From: Methylocystis parvus OBBP
Lineage (GTDB): Bacteria; Pseudomonadota; Alphaproteobacteria; Rhizobiales; Beijerinckiaceae
Length of the DNA stretch: 64,000 bases
Assembly: GCF_027571405.1 (NCBI RefSeq)
Contig: NZ_CP092968.1
Location: 868,001 to 932,000 of the forward strand
Direction of reading: 5' to 3'
Every line of letters starts with the position of its first letter. Position 1 is the first letter of the stretch. Below are positions 8,591-17,312 of the stretch, one piece after another. Under the pieces are notes generated by a model. It had not been told where the DNA came from, ran no database searches, and was given only the letters and a program-made list of their open reading frames with translations. A program made the position numbers and the translations under genes.

Positions 8591-10669
8591 TTACCCCCGC
8601 CGCCCCTCCCACCCCCAAGCCGCGACGACCACGCCCAGCAGCGCCAGCATCGCCGAAAGGCCGAGGCCCAGCGGCGCGACTTCGACGCCGACCAGCGTGG
8701 AGGCGCCGGTCTGCCTCACGCCGATCCAGTCCGATCCGCCATAACGGCTGGCGTCCCGCATCTCCACAATGCGCGGCATGGTCACGGCGTCGCTCGTCTT
8801 GCTCAACCGCCGCGCTGCGCCGCCCGTCGCTTCGGCGAGCGGCGCGAGCTTTTCGGTCGTCGACGCCACCTCGCGAAACTCACGCGGATTCGCCGGTCCG
8901 ACATTGACGAGCGCCGTCAGGCCGTCGCTTTCGAAGCGCCACAGGCCCATTTCCGTCGCGTCGAAGCGCGCGCGCCACAGGCCGGGCTCGCCGTTCCTGA
9001 GCGCGATCTCCTGATGGACTCCGGAGGGCGAGGTCGCCGTCACCGGCGTCGTTTCATCCTTCAAGGTCTGGCGTTCGACCGTCACCTCGCGGCCGCGGGC
9101 GTCCGCGCGCAGCGCCTCCTCTTCGAGGTCGGGCTCCTTCATCAGCCAATGGGCGAGGCGACGCGTGAGGTCGGCGTTCGGCCCGCCGCCGTCGAAGCCG
9201 CGCGCCCAGAGCCAGATCTGATCCGTCAGCAGCAGCGCGACGCGCCCTTTGCCTTCATGCGAGAGCACGAGCAGCGGCTTGTCTTTGGCGCCGGAGAGGA
9301 TCGAATTGCCCTTCAGCACATTGGCGTCGACCTGCCGGAACCATTCGCCCCATTGCGGCGGATCGCTCTTGGCGCCCGGCAGGCCGCGCGTGACAGGATG
9401 TTTCTCGCCGTCCTTGCTGATATGCGCCCGGAACGCCTGTTCGAACAAGGCGCCGTCGGGACGCGCGGGCAGAATGTTTTCGAGCGGCGAGTAATAGAGG
9501 CCGCGCAGCGTCGCGTAATCCGGCCCGACCGCCGCCAGAAACGCGCCGCCATTTTCGACATATCGCGAGATATTGTCGAAATAGACCGAGGGCAGAAGCG
9601 TCTGGTTCGAATAGCGGTCGAAGATGATGAGATCGAATTCGTTGATCTTGCGCCCGAAGAGATCGGCCGTCGGGAAGGCGATCAGCGAAAGCTCGCTCGC
9701 GGGCGTCACGTCGAGCTTTTCCGGCGGACGCAGAATCGTGAAATGCACCAGCTCCACATTGGCGTCGGCCCGCAGCAGATTGCGCCAGCTCCGCTCGCCG
9801 GGATGCGGTTCACCGGAAACGAGCAGCACTTTCAGCCTGTCGCGCACGCCTTCGATGGAGACGACCGCCTTGTTGTCAACGAGCGTGAGTTCGCCCGGCG
9901 CTGGCGGGACTTCCAGCTCAACGATGTTCGCGCCGCCATGCGTGATCTTCACCGGTATGTTGACGATGTCGCCCGGGACGGGGCTGTAGGTCGGCAATTG
10001 CTCGCCGTCGCGACGCACGGCGATGGGCGTGCGCGCGCCGTCGCCGCCAGTGTCGACGACGCGCGCGCGGATCGTCTGCTCCTTGCCGACAATGCCGAAG
10101 CGCGGCGCTTCGACGAGTTCAATGCGCCGGTCGCGTTCGCCTTCCCTGCCGGTGATCAGCGCATGCACGGGCGCGCGGAAGCCGAGCGCCTCCGCCTTGG
10201 CGGGAATGTCGTGAACGACGCCGTCCGTGACGAGCAAGGCGCCGCCGACGCGCTCGGGCGGGACGTCCTTGAGAGCCTGTTCGAGCGCGCCGAAGAGCTT
10301 GGTGCCGTCATTGCCGCTCGCGTCATTCGTCACGGTGACGAAACGCGTCTCGACATCGCCGAATTTGGCGAGCGCCGCGTCGAGCGCCTTGCGCGCTTCC
10401 TCCGTCTGCGCCGCGCGCGCGCCGAAATTCTGGCTTTCGCTTTTATCGACGACCACGGCGACGATGGTTTTCTGCGGATCGCGCTTCTCGGTGACGAGCG
10501 ACGGGTCGGTCAGCGCGGCGAGGATGAGGGCGAGCGCCAATGCGCGCAGCGCAGCGCCGCGCTGGCCCGCGACGGCGCCGAGAATGATCGCGATCGCGCC
10601 GGCGATGGCGAGCGCGGCAAGGATCGGCCAGGGAAGCAGAGGCGCGAAGGTGAGGTTGAGATCGGTCAT
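8591..10669 (-). CDS. membrane protein of the MoxR/Bat-type locus (VWA-like plus glutamine-amidotransferase-like)
   Basis: A 692-residue protein. Two N-terminal membrane segments (about 14-34 and 40-56) are followed by a VWA-like region with a MIDAS-type DKSES at 75-79. A Rossmann-like/GATase-1-like core follows (GGAFLAAVGPDYATL region), then a beta-rich domain and a final membrane segment near 665-687. It is the last gene of the minus-strand moxR locus, 112 bases after the DUF4159 gene. Homologous loci are thought to assemble or chaperone envelope complexes, with the MoxR ATPase acting on VWA partners; the target here is unknown. Confidence 0.75.
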   Translation of the reverse strand: MTDLNLTFAPLLPWPILAALAIAGAIAIILGAVAGQRGAALRALALALILAALTDPSLVTEKRDPQKTIVAVVVDKSESQNFGARAAQTEEARKALDAALAKFGDVETRFVTVTNDASGNDGTKLFGALEQALKDVPPERVGGALLVTDGVVHDIPAKAEALGFRAPVHALITGREGERDRRIELVEAPRFGIVGKEQTIRARVVDTGGDGARTPIAVRRDGEQLPTYSPVPGDIVNIPVKITHGGANIVELEVPPAPGELTLVDNKAVVSIEGVRDRLKVLLVSGEPHPGERSWRNLLRADANVELVHFTILRPPEKLDVTPASELSLIAFPTADLFGRKINEFDLIIFDRYSNQTLLPSVYFDNISRYVENGGAFLAAVGPDYATLRGLYYSPLENILPARPDGALFEQAFRAHISKDGEKHPVTRGLPGAKSDPPQWGEWFRQVDANVLKGNSILSGAKDKPLLVLSHEGKGRVALLLTDQIWLWARGFDGGGPNADLTRRLAHWLMKEPDLEEEALRADARGREVTVERQTLKDETTPVTATSPSGVHQEIALRNGEPGLWRARFDATEMGLWRFESDGLTALVNVGPANPREFREVASTTEKLAPLAEATGGAARRLSKTSDAVTMPRIVEMRDASRYGGSDWIGVRQTGASTLVGVEVAPLGLGLSAMLALLGVVVAAWGWEGRRG

Positions 10670-10688
10670 AGGCCTTTCAGCCCCTTAG

Positions 10689-10768
10689 CGTCATTGCGAG
10701 GAGCGAAGCGACGAAGCAATCCAGAGCGGCGGCGGCCCCTGGATTGCTTCGCTTCGCTCGCAATGACG
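10689..10768. repeat. palindromic repeat, CATTGCGAG family, within the moxR operon
   Basis: An imperfect inverted repeat of 80 bp. The left arm starts CGTCATTGCGAG and reaches GAAGCAATCCAG; the right arm starts CTGGATTGCTTCGCTTCG and ends CTCGCAATGACG. It fills most of the gap between the DUF4159 and 692-residue genes. A near-identical copy is at 43890-43973, and a decayed relative at 23879-23949. Such elements are common in alphaproteobacterial spacers. Confidence 0.9.
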
Positions 10769-10781
10769 GCGCGTCGTGCGC

Positions 10782-13631
10782 TCACTGTCCCAGCCTTTCC
10801 AGCAAATCGCGCACATGCACCTGGTCGGATTTGTAATTCCCGGTCAGCGTATACATCACCAGATTGACGCCCCCGCGCAACGCAAGCTCCCGCTGCCGCG
10901 CGCCGCCAGGCGTCAGCGGAAAGAGCGGCTGGCCGCGTTTGTCCTGCGCCCAGGCGCTGGCGAGATCGTTCGAGGTGATGACGATCGCGGAGACGCTGTC
11001 GGTCGCCCGCACAGGTCGCGCCGACGCCTCCTTCGGCTCGGGCGGCAGCGCCTCGACCCAGGTCTCGCCCGTCGCGTAACGGCCGACGAAGTTGTCGAGC
11101 AGATAGAATGTCTTCGTAATCACATGATCGCGCGGGACCGCTTCCAGCTCGGGAATGTCCAGCCCTTTGGTCAATTCGCGCAGCCATTGCGTTTCGGGCG
11201 TCGGCCCGTCGCCGGGGCGCTGATTGATCGCGTCGCGCGTGTCGAAGACGATGGTGCCGCCCTGTTTCATATAGGCGGCGACCTTGGCGACGGTCTTCGC
11301 CGACGGCTGCGGCGCGCTGGCGACGATCGGCCAATAGAGCATGGGATAGAAAGCGAGTTCGTCCTTCGCCGGATCGACGCCCATCGGATCGGCGGGCGCG
11401 AAGGAGGTGCGCAGGGAGAGAGCCTTGGAGAGCGCTTCGAGCCCGAGGCGCGACACCTCGTCGATCTTGGCGTCGCCGGAAGCGACATAGGCAAGCCGCG
11501 CATTGAGCGCCGCTTCCTTGTCGCGCTGCGTCACGATGGGCTTCGCGTCGCTCTCCGCCCTGACGTCGCCGGGATGAAAACCGACCGAAAGGATGGCGAA
11601 GGCGCCGGCCGCCGCGGCGAGCGGTCTCAAGCGCAGCTTGCCGGAAAGGACGAGCACGGCGACCGCGTCCACGATGAAGGCGATGAGCGCCGCCGCGAGC
11701 AGCGGCCCGCGGAAATCCACCGGCGCGCCGGCTTCGAGAGCGGCTGCGGATAGACCCGCCCCCGCGAAATCGAAGCTCTTGAGCTCATCCGCAGGCCGAA
11801 GCGTCTGCAAGGCGACGAACGCATCGCCGGCGCCGTAAAGTCCGGGCGGATGTTCGGCGCTCGCAGGCCCGTCGAAATTGGCCGGGATCGCCCTTGCGGC
11901 GGGACCCGGCGCGGACAAGACGCCGAAACCGTCCAACGCTTTCATCGGCGCGAGCATATGCTGGTCATTCGCGGCGGCGGCTTCGCCTTCGCCCGGCAAA
12001 GGCGCGGATTCGCCGGCCATCGCCGCGATGCGCTTCAGCATATCGACGAAGAGGCCCGAGATCGGCAGGTTCGACCAGCTCGTGTCGGCGTTGACGTGGA
12101 AGAGGACGATGAGGCCCTTGCCGCGCCGCTCCGCGGTCACGAGCGGCGTGCCGTCGGAGAGCCGCGCCCAGCTCTTTTGCGCGAGGCCCGGATCGGGCTC
12201 CGCCAGCACCTGACGCTGAATGCTGACGTCTTTCGACGCCGGCAGCCCGTAGAACGGACTCGCCGCGTCGAATTCGGCGAGCGATTTCGGCTCCTCCCAC
12301 GACATGGCGCCGCCGAGCACGCGGCCGTTGCGGCGCAGGCGCACCGGAAGCAGATCGTCGGCGGCGTTGGCGAGACGCGGACCGGCGAAACGGATCAGCG
12401 TTCCGCCATCCTCCACGATTTTCGCGAGAGCGTCATAGGTTTCGCCGGGCGCAAGGCCGACATCGGCGAGCGCCACGATGTTGGGGCGCTCGGCCAGCAG
12501 CGTCTGGATCGGGTCGACCGCGCCGGGGCGCGCTCGTCTCACCTGGGAAAAAGGAGCCAGCGCCTTGTCGAGATAATAGACCGGCGAGAGCAAAGGCTGC
12601 GCGTCGTCGAGCCCCGCGCCGCCGATCAGCGCGACGCGCCGAACCTTGGAGCGCGCGTCGAGCAGCGCAACGGCGCCGGCGGAATTCTCGCCCTCGATGC
12701 GGATCAGCGCAACGTCGTTGCGCAGCTCCACCGGAAGGTCGAGTTTCGCCTTGACGCGCAGCGCGGCGCCGAAATCGACGCTCGCCTTTCCGATGATCTG
12801 GCCCCTGGCGTCATAAGCGGCGACGACCGCGCCGGCGGGCGCCGAAGCGCTCGGGCGTAAAATGTCGACGGCCAGCGTCGTGGAATCATTGGCCGGTGCG
12901 GCGAGCGCCGTCGGCGCATGGGCGTCGAGCAGAATCTCGAGACGCGCGCCCTTTTCCGCCGCGGCCTTCAGCGCCTCGGCGAAAACCTCCGCCCGCCCGT
13001 CGGCGAGACCGTCGCTGATCCAGACGATGCGCGCCTTGGGGTTTTCTTTCGCAAATGCGGAAAGGGCGTCGACCGCGGCGCCTCGATCGGGAATGAATGG
13101 CTTCGGCCGCGCCGAGCGAAGCTTCTCCAGTGCGCGGCCCGCATCGGAAAGAGTCGGCGCCGCCGTCTCGGAGACGGCCATGAAGGCGACGGGAGCCCCG
13201 CCCCGCGCAGCGCTTTCGAGGATGGCGGCGCCGGCGGCGATGCGTTTCTCCCAACTCGGGGCCGCCGCCCAGCCGTCGTCGAGCAGGACGAGCGTCGGCG
13301 CCATGGAGGCGGTCGCGCTCCCTGCCGGGCTCCAGACCGGCCCCGCCATGGCGAGGATCAACGCCGCCGCGAGCGCAAGACGCATGGCGAGCAGCCACCA
13401 AGGAGTCTTTGACGGCGTCTCCTCGTCCCGCGTCAATTCGCGCAGGATTTTCGTCGGCGGGAAGACGATCTGGCGCGGACGCGGCGGCGTCACCCGCAGC
13501 AGCCAGTATATGAGCGGCAGCGCGGCGAGGCCGACAAGCGCCAGGGGAGCGGCGAAGGATAGTCCGGAAAACATGGGCTGAACAACGCGTTCGAGGAGGA
13601 GCGTGACGATCACGCCGCCAAGGACGTTCAC
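10782..13631 (-). CDS. BatA-like N-terminal / DUF4159 membrane protein
   Basis: A 949-residue protein. The N-terminus has an aerotolerance-regulator (BatA) domain with membrane segments at about 21-46 and 77-97 around the RVTPPRPRQIVFPPTKIL loop. A VWA-like domain with a weakened metal site (LLDDGWAA) follows, then a central Rossmann-like region, another membrane segment near 650-675, and a C-terminal DUF4159 domain from about 735. The GTG start at 13631 overlaps the DUF58 stop (GTGA) and has GGAGGAG five bases upstream, which decides it over the internal ATG at 13574. With MoxR and DUF58 neighbours it is the scaffold of an envelope VWA complex (inference from family). Confidence 0.85.
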   Translation of the reverse strand: MNVLGGVIVTLLLERVVQPMFSGLSFAAPLALVGLAALPLIYWLLRVTPPRPRQIVFPPTKILRELTRDEETPSKTPWWLLAMRLALAAALILAMAGPVWSPAGSATASMAPTLVLLDDGWAAAPSWEKRIAAGAAILESAARGGAPVAFMAVSETAAPTLSDAGRALEKLRSARPKPFIPDRGAAVDALSAFAKENPKARIVWISDGLADGRAEVFAEALKAAAEKGARLEILLDAHAPTALAAPANDSTTLAVDILRPSASAPAGAVVAAYDARGQIIGKASVDFGAALRVKAKLDLPVELRNDVALIRIEGENSAGAVALLDARSKVRRVALIGGAGLDDAQPLLSPVYYLDKALAPFSQVRRARPGAVDPIQTLLAERPNIVALADVGLAPGETYDALAKIVEDGGTLIRFAGPRLANAADDLLPVRLRRNGRVLGGAMSWEEPKSLAEFDAASPFYGLPASKDVSIQRQVLAEPDPGLAQKSWARLSDGTPLVTAERRGKGLIVLFHVNADTSWSNLPISGLFVDMLKRIAAMAGESAPLPGEGEAAAANDQHMLAPMKALDGFGVLSAPGPAARAIPANFDGPASAEHPPGLYGAGDAFVALQTLRPADELKSFDFAGAGLSAAALEAGAPVDFRGPLLAAALIAFIVDAVAVLVLSGKLRLRPLAAAAGAFAILSVGFHPGDVRAESDAKPIVTQRDKEAALNARLAYVASGDAKIDEVSRLGLEALSKALSLRTSFAPADPMGVDPAKDELAFYPMLYWPIVASAPQPSAKTVAKVAAYMKQGGTIVFDTRDAINQRPGDGPTPETQWLRELTKGLDIPELEAVPRDHVITKTFYLLDNFVGRYATGETWVEALPPEPKEASARPVRATDSVSAIVITSNDLASAWAQDKRGQPLFPLTPGGARQRELALRGGVNLVMYTLTGNYKSDQVHVRDLLERLGQ

Positions 13632-14548
13632 AGGGTCTCCTCCACCCCGTGCAGCCCCATGGCGAGCGCCAGAGCGGCTTCGGCGGCGGGTCGATCCGTG
13701 TGATGTTGCAGGAAGAGAAAGCCCGAAGCGCGCGCCGTCTCGCGCACCGCCTCGCGATGCGCGTCGAAACGCTGCGCATAGGCGTCACGAAGGCTTCGCG
13801 CGTCGCCTGCGTGAAAGGCCGGACCGCCGTCGGTGTCGAGAAACATCGTTTCGCCAGAAAAGGGGAAACTCTCCTCGCTTGGGTCGATCACCATCAGCAG
13901 CGCGCCGGAGGCGCCCGCGTCCGCATAGCGACGCAAGCGAGCGGACAGCCCATCGAGATCGCAAAGGAAATCGGAGATGAGAACGACGCGCGCGCGGGGG
14001 CGCAATCGGGCGTCGGGCGGAAGGTCGTCTCTCGCCGTCTCCGCCGCCCGCTCATAAAGCGCTCGCGACAGGCGGTCGATCACGTCGCGCGCGGAGATCG
14101 GCGCGGTCAGGCCAAGAGCGGCGACGCGTTCCCCGCCGCGCACCAGAACGTCCGCGAGGGCGAACCCCAGCATCACGCCGCGCGAAAGCTTGTCGTCCTG
14201 CGCGAGCGACGAGACGAAAGCCATGGATGGCGAACAGTCCATCCAGAGATAATAATCGTGCGCCGCCTCCCATTCGCGCTCGCGAACGTAAAGCTGGTCG
14301 CTGCGCGCCGAACGGCGCCAGTCGATGCGATGCGCCGCTTCGCCATTGGCGAAGGGACGGTATTGCCAGAAAGTCTCGCCCTGCCCCGCGCGCTTGCGGC
14401 CGTGAACGCCGTAAGCGACGCTCGCGGCGATCTCATGCGCGCGGTTGACGAGGCGCGGAAGACTTGCGGCGAGATCCGCCGCGACGGCGGCGTCGACATC
14501 GGCGCGGATCGCGGGGTCATAGGCGCGGGTTTCGACGGGGCGGATCAT
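13628..14548 (-). CDS. DUF58 domain protein
   Basis: A 306-residue protein with the DUF58 signature: GRKRAGQGETFWQYRPF, then HRIDWRRSARSDQLYVRE, followed by a VWA-like fold with a DCSPSMAF metal-site motif. DUF58 proteins accompany MoxR AAA+ ATPases almost everywhere and are thought to be their substrate or adaptor. The stop overlaps the next start by four bases (GTGA). About 200 bases, mostly a palindromic repeat, separate it from moxR. Confidence 0.93.
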   Translation of the reverse strand: MIRPVETRAYDPAIRADVDAAVAADLAASLPRLVNRAHEIAASVAYGVHGRKRAGQGETFWQYRPFANGEAAHRIDWRRSARSDQLYVREREWEAAHDYYLWMDCSPSMAFVSSLAQDDKLSRGVMLGFALADVLVRGGERVAALGLTAPISARDVIDRLSRALYERAAETARDDLPPDARLRPRARVVLISDFLCDLDGLSARLRRYADAGASGALLMVIDPSEESFPFSGETMFLDTDGGPAFHAGDARSLRDAYAQRFDAHREAVRETARASGFLFLQHHTDRPAAEAALALAMGLHGVEETL

Positions 14549-14560
14549 GGGGTGGTCGTT

Positions 14561-14727
14561 CCCCCCACCCGGCCCGCTCCGCGGGCCACCCTCCCCGCAA
14601 GGGGGAGGGATGGAGCGGCGCCGTTTCCGCCTTCAGGGAAAAGACAGCAAGATAACGCCGCGTTGGGCGCCCAAATCCCTCCCCCTTGCGGGGAGGGTGA
14701 CGCCGCGAAGCGGCGGCGGGTGGGGGG
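14561..14727. repeat. palindromic repeat, CCTCCCC family, between moxR and DUF58 gene
   Basis: A 167-bp inverted repeat. The left arm is CCCCCCACCCGGCCCGCTCC then GGGCCACCCTCCCCGCAAGG; the right arm runs CCCTCCCCCTTGCGGGGAGG to GGCGGCGGGTGGGGGG. It is related to the element at 8103-8229, with the two halves in the opposite order of hairpins. It lies in the transcribed spacer of the moxR operon, so it would be present in the mRNA as a strong stem. Confidence 0.88.
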
Positions 14728-14750
14728 CGCTGCGTTTGACCGAGAGCCCA

Positions 14751-15761
14751 TCACCCGATCCGCGACACGAGCTTGCCGATCAGCTCCGCGATCGTCGTTT
14801 CGCGGCGCGCGGCGAAATTCAGCGCCATGCGGTGACGCAGCACCGGCGCGGCGAGCGCGGCGACGTCGTCGAGCGACGGCGCGAGGCGGCCCGTCGCCAA
14901 TGCGCGGGCGCGGGTCGCGAGCATCAGCGCCTGTGCGGCGCGAGGGCCCGGACCCCAGGCGACATGTTTCGCGATCGCCGGATCGCCCGAAGAACCAAAC
15001 TCTTGCGGGCGCGCCGCGCGAACGAGATCGAGTATGGCGTCGACGACCTTGTCGCCGACCGGCAGACGGCGGACGAGCCGCTGCGTCGCCATCAACTCCT
15101 CCGCGTCCAGCGCCTGCGCGGCTTCAGCGGTTTTCTCGCCCGTCGTCTCGAGCAGCACGCGGCGTTCGCTCGCGCGGTCGGGATAATGCACGTCGATCTG
15201 CAACAGGAAGCGGTCGAGCTGCGCCTCGGGAAGCGGATAGGTTCCCTCCTGCTCCAGCGGGTTTTGCGTCGCGAGCACATGGAAGGGGCGCGGCAGATCA
15301 TAGCGCTTTCCGGCGACGCTGACATGATGCTCCTGCATTGCCTGCAGAAGCGCGGACTGCGTGCGCGGCGAAGCGCGATTGATTTCGTCCGCCATCAGGA
15401 GCTGCGCGAAGATCGGCCCCTTGATGAAGCGGAAGGAGCGCGAGCGGTCGGCCCCCTCCTCCAAAACCTCCGAGCCGATAATGTCCGCCGGCAACAAATC
15501 GGGCGTGAATTGGACCCGCTGTTCCGCGAGGCCCAGCACCTTGCCCAGCGTCTCGACAAGTTTCGTCTTGGCGAGGCCGGGCACGCCGACAAGGAGGCCA
15601 TGGCCGCCCGCGAGGATCGTGACGAGGGCCTGCTCGACCACTTCGTCCTGACCGAAGATGACGGCGCCGATGGCGGCGCGGGCGCGCCCGATATGATCCA
15701 GTGCGCGCTCGGCCGATTCGGCGACGGCGGCATCAAACGGCGCGAGATTGCTTGAGGTCAT
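14751..15761 (-). CDS. MoxR-family AAA+ ATPase
   Basis: A 336-residue AAA+ ATPase. Walker A is GVPGLAKT at 59-66, Walker B LLMADEINRA at about 121-130, and sensor ATQNPLEQEGTYPLPEAQLDRF follows in two blocks. The C-terminal lid holds the HRMALNF segment. MoxR ATPases act as chaperones that load cofactors or assemble complexes together with VWA proteins. It is first in the locus, with DUF58, BatA/DUF4159 and the VWA/GATase-like proteins downstream. The start is the ATG at 15761; longer frames upstream have no family resemblance. Confidence 0.95.
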   Translation of the reverse strand: MTSSNLAPFDAAVAESAERALDHIGRARAAIGAVIFGQDEVVEQALVTILAGGHGLLVGVPGLAKTKLVETLGKVLGLAEQRVQFTPDLLPADIIGSEVLEEGADRSRSFRFIKGPIFAQLLMADEINRASPRTQSALLQAMQEHHVSVAGKRYDLPRPFHVLATQNPLEQEGTYPLPEAQLDRFLLQIDVHYPDRASERRVLLETTGEKTAEAAQALDAEELMATQRLVRRLPVGDKVVDAILDLVRAARPQEFGSSGDPAIAKHVAWGPGPRAAQALMLATRARALATGRLAPSLDDVAALAAPVLRHRMALNFAARRETTIAELIGKLVSRIG

Positions 15762-16072
15762 GGGCGCTTCTGTCACGTCTTTCGAAGGAAATAGGGAGCG
15801 GCGCCCGATATTGCATCGGTCGGGGGCCGGCTGTCCCGCACGGATTTTCAAGTATCGATACTGTGACGTCAAACGCGAGCGAATTATGGCGAGTCCGAGA
15901 ACGGCCAGACAATTCAGATCGATCAGCCGCCCGCGAGCCGAAGGGCGGCGAATGTTCCGGGACAGCCCGCCATCGCACAGGGCCCAGCTCTTACGCCAAG
16001 ACGCCGCCGCCAAGACGCCGCCGCCGGCAAAAAGTCCGGCGACGAGCGCGCGCGTCGCTAAAACATTGCGGC
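15762..16072. other. spacer upstream of moxR and downstream of the porin gene
   Basis: No credible gene on either strand in these 311 bases. It must contain the moxR promoter. A short tandem of CGCCGCCGCCAAGA-like units sits near 15998-16030, next to the porin stop. I see no clear terminator. Confidence 0.5.
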
Positions 16073-17038
16073 TCAGTAGCGCGCGTAGATCGGACCGGCG
16101 ACGGGCTTGACGAGCGGGGTGTAGTCGCTGAAGCGAATGTTCAGCCCGACCCGGAAAATATTGCCGTTATAGCTCGTATAGGATCGCGTCAGGTTCTGCC
16201 AGGCCGGCCCCACGATCGGAGGCGACGTCGGGTCCTTCTGAATCGTCCCCGACGTTTGAACCGAGCCGAGCGAATAATAGAGATATTCGCCCCTTATCGT
16301 GACGCCGGGATAGATCATCCACTCCGTTCCGAAGCCGAGCGTCCAACCGGTGGCGATTTTCGAATAGGAGCCCTGCCCCGTCCAGGCGGCGAGGAGATAG
16401 GGAGAGCCCGGCTGCGGGAAATAGGCTTGCGTCACGCCGTAATCGCCGCTGATCTGGCCATAGGCGAAGCCGCCGGTGGCGTAAAGCAATAGCGTCGGCA
16501 AAGCGAGCCAGCCCGCGCGGAGGCGCACCGTGCCCAGGAAATTCAGCGACCGCGAGCCGGCCGTGAAGGCCCCGATCTGGTAGCCGCCGCCGTCGGGCAC
16601 GTCCATGAGCAGCGCCGAGGATGCGCGCGCCCGAATTCTGCTGAAACCTTCCGCGTCGGCCTCGATGCCGATGACGCCGCCATTGCCGGCCTGCCAGTCA
16701 TAGCCAATCTGGGCGCCGCCGATAAAGCCGCTATTGTCCGCCTTGAGGCGCGCGGCGGCCGTCGTCGCAGCGACGGCGGCGATATTGGCGTCGGGCGGAA
16801 GCGGAGCCGGCACCAAGGCGACGGTCTGCGGCAGGTCGACAGCGTTCTGCGAGGGTTTGATAAAGGGCGAAATGGCGAAGGTTCCGCCCAGATTGACGCC
16901 GACATAGAACCCTGTCCATGTATAGATCGGCGGCGCTACGTAGCGTGCTGGCGGCGGGTTGTAATAAGGCATATCGGCCGCGAGCGCCGAGGCGCTCGAC
17001 AGCGCCCAAGTTGCGACGCCAACCAGATATTTCTTCAT
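16073..17038 (-). CDS. outer-membrane beta-barrel protein (Omp25/RopB-like)
   Basis: A 321-residue protein with a signal peptide cleaved after ALA at residue 21. It then has the family entry TWTGFYVGVNLGG, alternating beta strands with GYDWQAG and LGFGTEWMIYPGVTIRGEYLYY, and a C-terminal strand VGLNIRF followed by a short tail ending in ARY. These are eight-stranded small barrels abundant in Hyphomicrobiales outer membranes. The C-terminal extension after the NIRF strand is slightly unusual, since the barrel normally ends at the aromatic residue. It is a single gene preceded by a 270-base spacer. Confidence 0.85.
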   Translation of the reverse strand: MKKYLVGVATWALSSASALAADMPYYNPPPARYVAPPIYTWTGFYVGVNLGGTFAISPFIKPSQNAVDLPQTVALVPAPLPPDANIAAVAATTAAARLKADNSGFIGGAQIGYDWQAGNGGVIGIEADAEGFSRIRARASSALLMDVPDGGGYQIGAFTAGSRSLNFLGTVRLRAGWLALPTLLLYATGGFAYGQISGDYGVTQAYFPQPGSPYLLAAWTGQGSYSKIATGWTLGFGTEWMIYPGVTIRGEYLYYSLGSVQTSGTIQKDPTSPPIVGPAWQNLTRSYTSYNGNIFRVGLNIRFSDYTPLVKPVAGPIYARY

Positions 17039-17312
17039 AACGCGCTCACGCAGCTACACTTTCACAGCGCCGATCTTCGCGCCGCGCAAATCACTATCGC
17101 GTTAATTTGATTCAAATGCCGCCGATTGCGCGCGAATGCGTGAATCAAAGGTAAAGAAAGACAAAAGTGCGAATAGAGGAACGCACGTAAAGGATCGACA
17201 GTGCGGCGCGAGATTCCCGATCGCGCCTTTGGCGCGTTGGGAATGACAGCGGGCGGCTTTCCGCGTGAGCGGGAATCCACAGCGCCTGAACGCCTAACCC
17301 CTCCGCCTTTCG

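Noticed and set aside
9014..10867. 617-residue plus-strand frame opposite the VWA/GATase-like gene
   Set aside because: Antisense shadow: Arg-rich, no family resemblance, lies on the opposite strand of an established gene; long shadows are normal at this GC content.
13649..15322. 557-residue plus-strand frame under DUF58/MoxR
   Set aside because: Shadow that also runs through the palindromic repeat; no family.
15998..16030. short tandem CGCCGCCGCCAAGA units as a regulatory array
   Set aside because: Only two units, low-complexity GC sequence; probably chance slippage.
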